Positions 1-3,965 of a stretch of DNA of 7,396 bases are shown here, piece by piece. Origin of the DNA: Synergistaceae bacterium (GTDB taxonomy: Bacteria; Synergistota; Synergistia; Synergistales; Aminobacteriaceae); the NCBI GenBank assembly GCA_009784305.1, contig WRBZ01000039.1, positions 1 through 7,396 on the forward strand. The letters run 5' to 3'. Position 1 is the first letter of the stretch. Every line of letters starts with the position of its first letter. The notes under the pieces are model-generated. The model was given only the letters and a program-made list of their open reading frames with translations. It was not told the DNA's origin and searched no databases. Both the position numbers and the translations under genes were made by a program.

Positions 1-290
1 ACCCCCACGCCCTGAGGGCATCCATTTGTGCACAACATACAAGCGGAACAAAACAGAAATGCGTTGCTTTGCGGCAGATTCCGCACCCCAAGATTTGCCA
101 GCTCTATGATTTTGTTCGGACTGTATATGTTTAGAATTTTTGCAATAGGACAAGCAGCGGTACATGTGCCGCATTGGTAGCAGAATTTCATCGTAGCGGC
201 GCTGTAGCTATCGCTCAGCCTGTGTTTAAACTTTGGGTCTGCCAGGAGAGGTTCGTTTTTCCCGGCATCATGAACCCTTACATTTTGCAT
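1..290 (-). CDS. HdrC-like 4Fe-4S dicluster protein (partial, 3' end beyond left edge)
   Basis: This frame is open from an ATG at 288-290 to the left edge, giving 96 complete codons. Two cysteine quartets are visible. C37, C40, C43 and C47 lie in a CYQCGTCTAACPI segment. C81, C84, C87 and C91 lie in CSACMLCTNGCPQGV. Two CxxCxxC motifs about 40 residues apart, the second ending in CPQGV, are characteristic of heterodisulfide reductase subunit C and related electron-transfer proteins. Each quartet should hold one [4Fe-4S] cluster. The start is supported by GGTGAG five nucleotides upstream. The gene overlaps the end of the preceding gene by 13 nt, which suggests translational coupling. It probably carries electrons between the ferredoxin/AOR module and HdrB-, HdrD- or HdrA-like partners. 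The part in view cannot show whether it is HdrC alone or the front of an HdrC-HdrB (HdrD/GlpC-type) fusion. Confidence 0.88.
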   Translation of the reverse strand, partial: MQNVRVHDAGKNEPLLADPKFKHRLSDSYSAATMKFCYQCGTCTAACPIAKILNIYSPNKIIELANLGVRNLPQSNAFLFCSACMLCTNGCPQGVG

Positions 291-817
291 ATTGACTCAC
301 CATTCTTTCCTATGATCTGACGAATTGCCTTCAGAAAAGCGGATACATTCTCTTTCTCTCCGTGTATCAGCATATAACCGTCTTCCTGCTCAATGGCTGA
401 AAGGGCATATTCGCCGAGCAGCGTACTGAGTTCCTTGATTTCCGCCAACTCGGTCATCTGAATGCGCACCCAGTGTTTTCCCTTGGGCACGCCCGTCACA
501 AATTTGGGAGCGGGTCTTGAGGAGCTTTTCGCAGCTTCTTCCTTATACGCTCCGTTGATCCTTTTTTGCCACTCATTGGCATATTCAACGCCTACGCCCG
601 TTTCGGCAAGCGATAGCAGGTTCATTTCCGCGTTCTCAAGGTACATCATGGTCTTCGTCGCTATGTTGGCGTCATCGGGGTTTTTCAGCCCAATGTTTGC
701 CAAAGACCGACTCGACTTCAGGTCGTCAGCCACATGAGAAGGAATCGCCATACCTTTTTCAATCAGCTCGAGCATAAGCTCGTCCAATATCTTTGCGGCG
801 GCGTTATAATCTATCAT
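278..817 (-). CDS. DUF2096-like protein, uncharacterised, in AOR operon
   Basis: This 179-residue soluble protein has no signal peptide or membrane segment. Residues 1-93 look all-helical. A charged Ser/Pro/Ala linker follows at about 94-104, and then a small alpha/beta domain begins with KFVTGVPKGKHWVRI and runs to about residue 170. The two-part layout and the FVxGVPxxxxWVRI motif match my recollection of DUF2096, a family known mainly from methanogenic archaea and without an assigned function; this needs a profile search. The only cysteine is near the C-terminus (C177), so it is not an iron-sulfur carrier. Its ATG (815-817) shares one base with the stop of the ferredoxin gene (TAATG), and its own 3' end overlaps the HdrC-like gene. 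This packing suggests obligate co-expression with the redox proteins. A structural subunit, an assembly factor or a substrate-binding partner are possible roles, but none is shown. Confidence 0.85.
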   Translation of the reverse strand: MIDYNAAAKILDELMLELIEKGMAIPSHVADDLKSSRSLANIGLKNPDDANIATKTMMYLENAEMNLLSLAETGVGVEYANEWQKRINGAYKEEAAKSSSRPAPKFVTGVPKGKHWVRIQMTELAEIKELSTLLGEYALSAIEQEDGYMLIHGEKENVSAFLKAIRQIIGKNGESICKM

Positions 818-1299
818 TACCGGTTTTCCCCGGATGCTTGTTCCAGCCTTTGAATTGCTTCAATGCGCGCTTTTTGCGCGAGTATATCGTTTGTCGTCAA
901 TTCAAGCGCCTCCTCCGGGCACCATTCGATACAGCATGGACCTTCCTCGCGTTCGGAGCATAGGTCGCATATGCGCACCGTTGGTTTGGGATCAATAGCG
1001 ATCGCGCCGAAATCGCAGACTTTGACGCACCAACCGCACCCGTTGCAGAGATTGTCGTTTACGGCAATCACTCCCGTCTCCTCGGTTTGCGTCAGAGCTT
1101 TTCTGGGACAGGCGGTCACGCAGGGGGCATCTTCGCACAACCTGCAGTTAAGCGCGGCGTTAGTATGCGGGTACAACCTCGAAACACGGATCCTGGAGTG
1201 GTTAGGGTTAAAAGCCTTGGTCTTGTCCATGGAACAAATATACTCGCAGACGCGGCACCCGGAGCATTTTTTGATATCAACGCTTACAAATTTATGCAT
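817..1299 (-). CDS. Four-cluster 4Fe-4S ferredoxin, electron-transfer subunit for AOR-family enzyme
   Basis: This 160-residue protein has sixteen cysteines that fall into four [4Fe-4S] sets: C12/15/18/22, C52/55/60/64, C85/88/91/95 and C111/114/122 (or 123)/127. The CxxCxxCxxxC, CxxCxxxxCxxxCP and CxxCxxCxxxCxxGAI patterns belong to the HycB/HydN/DmsB-like polyferredoxin family, which often partners molybdenum or tungsten enzymes. AOR-family operons such as benzoyl-CoA reductase BamBC and bacterial AOR complexes carry a small ferredoxin of this type beside the catalytic subunit. It should accept or donate electrons for the AOR-family protein encoded 24 nt upstream. The ATG is preceded by GGAGG at 1310-1314, ten nucleotides away. 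Having no signal peptide, it is expected to be cytoplasmic. Apart from the adjacent extra cysteine (CC at 122-123), all the cluster patterns look complete. Confidence 0.95.
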   Translation of the reverse strand: MHKFVSVDIKKCSGCRVCEYICSMDKTKAFNPNHSRIRVSRLYPHTNAALNCRLCEDAPCVTACPRKALTQTEETGVIAVNDNLCNGCGWCVKVCDFGAIAIDPKPTVRICDLCSEREEGPCCIEWCPEEALELTTNDILAQKARIEAIQRLEQASGENR

Positions 1300-1323
1300 A
1301 ATAAATCAGCCTCCATCTTCCTG

Positions 1324-3186
1324 TTAGCGAGCCTGCGCTGCGATAGCCGCATAATCGGAGAGGCCAAGCTCATCCAATTTCTCATCCGACGGCACTCCCC
1401 GGTTCGACCAGCCGCGGGCTTCGTAATAGGCGTCCAGCATGAGGTCAAGCTCTTCTTGTGATACATAGCTGCCTTTCGCCACTCCATCCGGAATAGGATC
1501 ATTCATTGTTCTGTATGGAAGAGTATCGTCTTTTCTTGTCAACCCCTCGCGTATGTTAAACAGACGCGCCAGATTGCTTATGCGCTCGCCTGTTTTTCTA
1601 AGCTCCTCGCCGGTCATCGGTATACCGGTGACCAAACTATAGACACGGGCAATATCGTCATAAGGACCATTCCATATGCCGCGCGTGAATTTACAGATTA
1701 TTATCGAATCTAAAATGCAGTACAGGTCTTCATCGGCCATGACGATCTTGCCTCTGGCGGGCTCCGCTTTGTAGCGATCAACCTTGCCGCCGAGGTCGTG
1801 ACCGTAACTGCCATGCCTTTGGTGGTCAGCCCCGCGCCTCGATACGGCGTAACCAAGCGCTGCGGTTTTAAGGCCTCTGATATCGTAGCCGGTCATTTCA
1901 AGCCCTTTGATGTGGTTTGCAAATTTTTCAGAACCTCCGCCGATTATTTTCGCGGCGCCCTTGCAGCCTTCCGCAAAAACATCGCCGATACCTTCTCTCA
2001 GCGCAATCATCTTGGCAAATTCGACCATCGCGTGACCGTCGCCGAAATTCAGCTCCAGCCCTCCAGTCTGTTCCTTGGTTATAAGCCCCTTTTCGTAGCA
2101 CTCCATCGCAAAACCAACCACGATGCCAATGCTAATGGCGTCCATTCCGTATTGGTTACTGATTTCAATTCCCTTGATGATGGCGTTCGGGTCATCAACT
2201 CCGCAATGCGGCCCCATCGCCATAAGGGGCTCGTACTCGATACGGGCGACAGCGCCCTTATACTCGCCTTCCTTAGCTATGGCAATATGCTCGCAGCGGC
2301 ACGGACATGCCGAGCAACCCTGAGTTTTGACCACAAATTCCTCTTTGATACGCTCGCCGCTGACCTTTTCCGCGTTCTCAAAAGTCGCGCTCTGATAGTT
2401 TCTTGTTGGCAGCGCAGCTTGGGCGTTCATGGTCAACATGTTTGCCGCCGTACCCAAAGTGCGGTATTTGACTGTTGCCGGCCCTTTGGCACGTTCATAC
2501 AGGTCTTTGCACATTTTCACAAGCTCATCCGGCTCGGCGACGGTTACGCTGTTTGTACCCCTTAGCGCAACACCTTTCAGGTTCTTTGAGCCCATAACCG
2601 CTCCAAGCCCGGTCCTGCCGGCGGCGCGGTAGTGATCGTTGATAATACAGGCAAATTTACACAGGTTCTCACCAGCCTGGCCAATGCACGATACGCGGAT
2701 GTCCTGATCGCCCAGTTCTTTGCGTATCGCTTCCTCGGTTTCGCAAGTGGTGGTCTTGCCCCATAAATGCACCGCGTTCTTGATCTGTACGGAGTTGTCG
2801 TTTATCCATAAATAAACAGGCTTTTTCGCCTTTCCCGTGATGACCAATATATCGTAACCTGCCATTCGCAGCTCCGCGCCCCACCGCCCGGTGGAGTACG
2901 CCTCACCTAAAAATCCCGTTGCCGGTGATTTTGCAAATACGCCGAATTTTGAAGCCGTGCAGGGCACCATTGTTCCTGATACAGCTCCTGAAACATAAAT
3001 CAGCGGATTTTCCGGGTCGAGCGCGTCAATGCCAGGTTTGAGATGGTCAATCAGCATTTTTACCCCAAAACCTGTGCCACCGATATAGTTTTTGGACAAC
3101 GTTTCGTCAAAGCTGGCAGTTCGATAGCTGCCTGTAGTTAAGTCTACATAGAGAATTTTTCCGGTATATGCATTCAAATTTTCCAC
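1324..3186 (-). CDS. Aldehyde:ferredoxin oxidoreductase family tungsten (molybdenum) enzyme, catalytic subunit
   Basis: The 620-residue length is typical of the AOR family, which uses a bis-pyranopterin tungsten (or molybdenum) cofactor and one [4Fe-4S] cluster. The N-terminus has the usual YTGKILYVDLTTG motif. The pterin-binding region includes RAAGRTGLGAVMGSKNLKG (about 188-206). The cluster ligands are C291, C294, C298 and the distant C498 in IIICKF, spaced as in Pyrococcus AOR; C296 is extra. SRRGADHQRHG (449-459) and the C-terminal YYEARGW are also family features. C328 lies in GPHCGVDD, near where benzoyl-CoA reductase BamB is reported to place a cysteine ligand to tungsten. The 271-nt upstream gap separates it from the MoaD-like gene, and the ferredoxin gene follows 24 nt later. 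The substrate cannot be read from sequence: aldehydes/carboxylic acids are the default, aromatic acyl-CoA an alternative. The start may be GTG at 3184-3186 or, better supported by AGGTGG five bases upstream, TTG at 3175-3177. Confidence 0.96.
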   Translation of the reverse strand: MENLNAYTGKILYVDLTTGSYRTASFDETLSKNYIGGTGFGVKMLIDHLKPGIDALDPENPLIYVSGAVSGTMVPCTASKFGVFAKSPATGFLGEAYSTGRWGAELRMAGYDILVITGKAKKPVYLWINDNSVQIKNAVHLWGKTTTCETEEAIRKELGDQDIRVSCIGQAGENLCKFACIINDHYRAAGRTGLGAVMGSKNLKGVALRGTNSVTVAEPDELVKMCKDLYERAKGPATVKYRTLGTAANMLTMNAQAALPTRNYQSATFENAEKVSGERIKEEFVVKTQGCSACPCRCEHIAIAKEGEYKGAVARIEYEPLMAMGPHCGVDDPNAIIKGIEISNQYGMDAISIGIVVGFAMECYEKGLITKEQTGGLELNFGDGHAMVEFAKMIALREGIGDVFAEGCKGAAKIIGGGSEKFANHIKGLEMTGYDIRGLKTAALGYAVSRRGADHQRHGSYGHDLGGKVDRYKAEPARGKIVMADEDLYCILDSIIICKFTRGIWNGPYDDIARVYSLVTGIPMTGEELRKTGERISNLARLFNIREGLTRKDDTLPYRTMNDPIPDGVAKGSYVSQEELDLMLDAYYEARGWSNRGVPSDEKLDELGLSDYAAIAAQAR

Positions 3187-3245
3187 CTACCTAAAGTTAT
3201 TATTATCTGGTACATATTCTATTTCTTTATACCGATTTGAAAACG

Positions 3246-3440
3246 AACGTATGCGATGCGGCTATTGCGACCCGCCGCGAAGGCGTAGATAGACCTACGT
3301 CGCAAAGCGAAGCTTCTGTTTCACGCAAGGGGAGCAATACCTATCGCTCGCTTGAGGCTCGCTGGCACCTCCGTCGCTTTGCTCCTCCTGAAACAACGAA
3401 GCATACGTTTGCAAAGCGTAACAACGTGGAGCTTCTGTTT
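3246..3440. repeat. GC-rich intergenic region with nested inverted and direct repeats
   Basis: The 271-nt stretch 3187-3457 between the AOR and MoaD-like genes has no convincing gene. Its centre is much richer in G+C than its edges. Visible repeats are a 9-bp inverted pair (aacgtatgc 3246-3254 with 3401-3409); a 9-bp inverted pair (gcaaagcga 3302-3310 with 3374-3382); an imperfect longer dyad (3312-3337 with 3379-3402, including gtttca/tgaaac and ggagcaa/ttgctcc); a direct repeat of gcttctgttt (3312-3321 and 3431-3440); and a direct repeat of gcaaagcg (3302-3309 and 3411-3418). This organisation resembles a degenerate palindromic or MITE-like element. It could also form RNA structure that separates expression of the two flanking genes. 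Copy number in the genome is unknown. Confidence 0.7.
3277..3303. other. Compact hairpin within the GC-rich intergenic region
   Basis: The sequence gcga, a three-base bulge (agg), then cgtag, a six-base loop (atagac), ctacg and tcgc can fold into a nine-pair stem. An alternative register gives a seven-pair stem, ggcgtag with ctacgtc, including one G-T pair. No T-run follows on either strand, so it does not look like an intrinsic terminator. It is more likely part of the larger repeat element. Confidence 0.5.
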
Positions 3441-3457
3441 TATTATGCGAATTGGTA

Positions 3458-3805
3458 TTATCCTCCGCCGGGGAAAAGGGGATACAACGCTATCACATCC
3501 GCTTGTTTCAGGTTGACTTCGGCGGTATTCACATGTTTAATGATCGTTTCGTTTACCGTCACCATTAAATCCTCTCTGAGTCCTTCTCCACTCTCCTGGA
3601 ATATCTCCTCCCGAAAGCTCTCTCCATATAAGTCAACAAGCCCCTGTAACAGTTGATACACTGTTGAATTCGAGGCAATTTCCATTTTTTCCTCGCTCTT
3701 ATGAGCTGCCATTCTGATAGATCCAAAATACTGGATTTTGACTTTTAATAAGGATTCCGCACCAATCTCAAAATCTACGAGTGATTCGGCATTTATTTTC
3801 TTCAA
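3458..3805 (-). CDS. MoaD/ThiS-like ubiquitin-fold protein with C-terminal Gly-Gly
   Basis: This 115-residue protein ends in PLFPGGG, the flexible di-glycine tail of MoaD/ThiS sulfur carriers; in that family the terminal glycine is adenylated and converted to a thiocarboxylate by a MoeB/ThiF-type enzyme. The core starts at KVKIQYFGSIR (about 21-31). It continues through STVYQLLQGL and MVTVNETIIK to ADVIALYPLFPGGG, a normal beta-grasp layout. About 20 residues precede the core, more than is usual. The only start between the in-frame TAA and the core is TTG at 3803-3805; GGAG lies ten nucleotides upstream and a G-run abuts the codon. It is the first gene after the promoter and precedes the AOR gene. 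AOR-family operons often contain such a protein, thought to supply sulfur for the pterin cofactor or to act as a dedicated partner. Which role applies here is not shown. Confidence 0.9.
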   Translation of the reverse strand: MKKINAESLVDFEIGAESLLKVKIQYFGSIRMAAHKSEEKMEIASNSTVYQLLQGLVDLYGESFREEIFQESGEGLREDLMVTVNETIIKHVNTAEVNLKQADVIALYPLFPGGG

Positions 3806-3847
3806 CCCCCTTTCGCTCCGCCAAGGTCGTTAAATCATCTAAATGTA

Positions 3848-3877
3848 ATTATATCAAACACTTATATTAATTGTAAT
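3848..3877 (-). promoter_or_regulatory. Possible second, overlapping promoter
   Basis: A perfect TATAAT (3848-3853, minus strand) lies 18 bases after ATTACA (3872-3877), which matches the -35 consensus at four of six positions. It would start transcription roughly 35 nt before the MoaD-like start. It overlaps the -10 box of the stronger upstream promoter, so the two may compete, or only one may be used. In such AT-rich DNA a TATAAT can arise by chance. Confidence 0.4.
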
Positions 3878-3904
3878 CTTACTAATATTAACTACAATTG
3901 TCAA
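3876..3904 (-). promoter_or_regulatory. Strong sigma-A/sigma-70-type promoter for the MoaD-AOR operon
   Basis: Read on the minus strand, a perfect TTGACA -35 box (3899-3904) is followed after exactly 17 bases by TAAGAT (3876-3881), which matches the -10 consensus at four of six positions. The surroundings are very AT-rich. The box begins 36 nt beyond the rpoC stop and about 95 nt ahead of the TTG start of the MoaD-like gene. An 8-bp palindrome, acaattgt (3894-3901), overlaps the -35 box, and a second, taatatta (3883-3890), sits in the spacer. Either could be a repressor site. Confidence 0.75.
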
Positions 3905-3932
3905 TAATATATCTTATTAAACCCCAATCAAT

Positions 3933-3965
3933 AGCCCGTTTAAGTTGTTTTAGACGGAGCGGGCT
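3933..3965 (-). terminator. Palindrome across the rpoC stop codon; doubtful terminator
   Basis: AGCCCG (minus strand, 3965-3960) can pair with CGGGCT (3938-3933) around a loop that contains the end of rpoC and its TAA. Within it, CCGTCTAA and TTAAACGG form an alternative eight-base stem with one mismatch. The downstream bases, ATTGATTGGGG, are not T-rich, so this is not a canonical intrinsic terminator. It is the only palindrome seen between rpoC and the next promoter, so some readthrough from rpoC into the redox operon is possible. Confidence 0.3.

Noticed and set aside
863..1461. Two overlapping plus-strand open frames (863-1327 and 1087-1461)
   Set aside because: Both are antisense to the ferredoxin and the AOR C-terminus, whose cysteine motifs and family features make the minus strand clearly the coding one.
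1798..2565. Plus-strand open frame of 255 codons
   Set aside because: It is antisense to the AOR gene, has low-complexity composition with no recognisable domain, and is a by-product of the codon pattern of the real gene.
3325..3408. Small minus-strand frame of 27 codons (ATG at 3406-3408)
   Set aside because: It lies wholly inside the inverted repeat, has no ribosome binding site and shows no resemblance to a known peptide.
3246..3440. CRISPR array or complete insertion sequence
   Set aside because: The repeats are short, irregular and inverted, without evenly spaced identical units or a transposase frame. No target-site duplication was found.
3237..3656. Plus-strand open frame of 139 codons across the GC-rich repeat
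   Set aside because: It runs through palindromic repeats and then antisense into the MoaD-like gene; no family resemblance or ribosome binding site was seen.
3905..3939. AATAA...TTATT hairpin after rpoC as a terminator
   Set aside because: The stem is only five A-T pairs, too weak to be credible.
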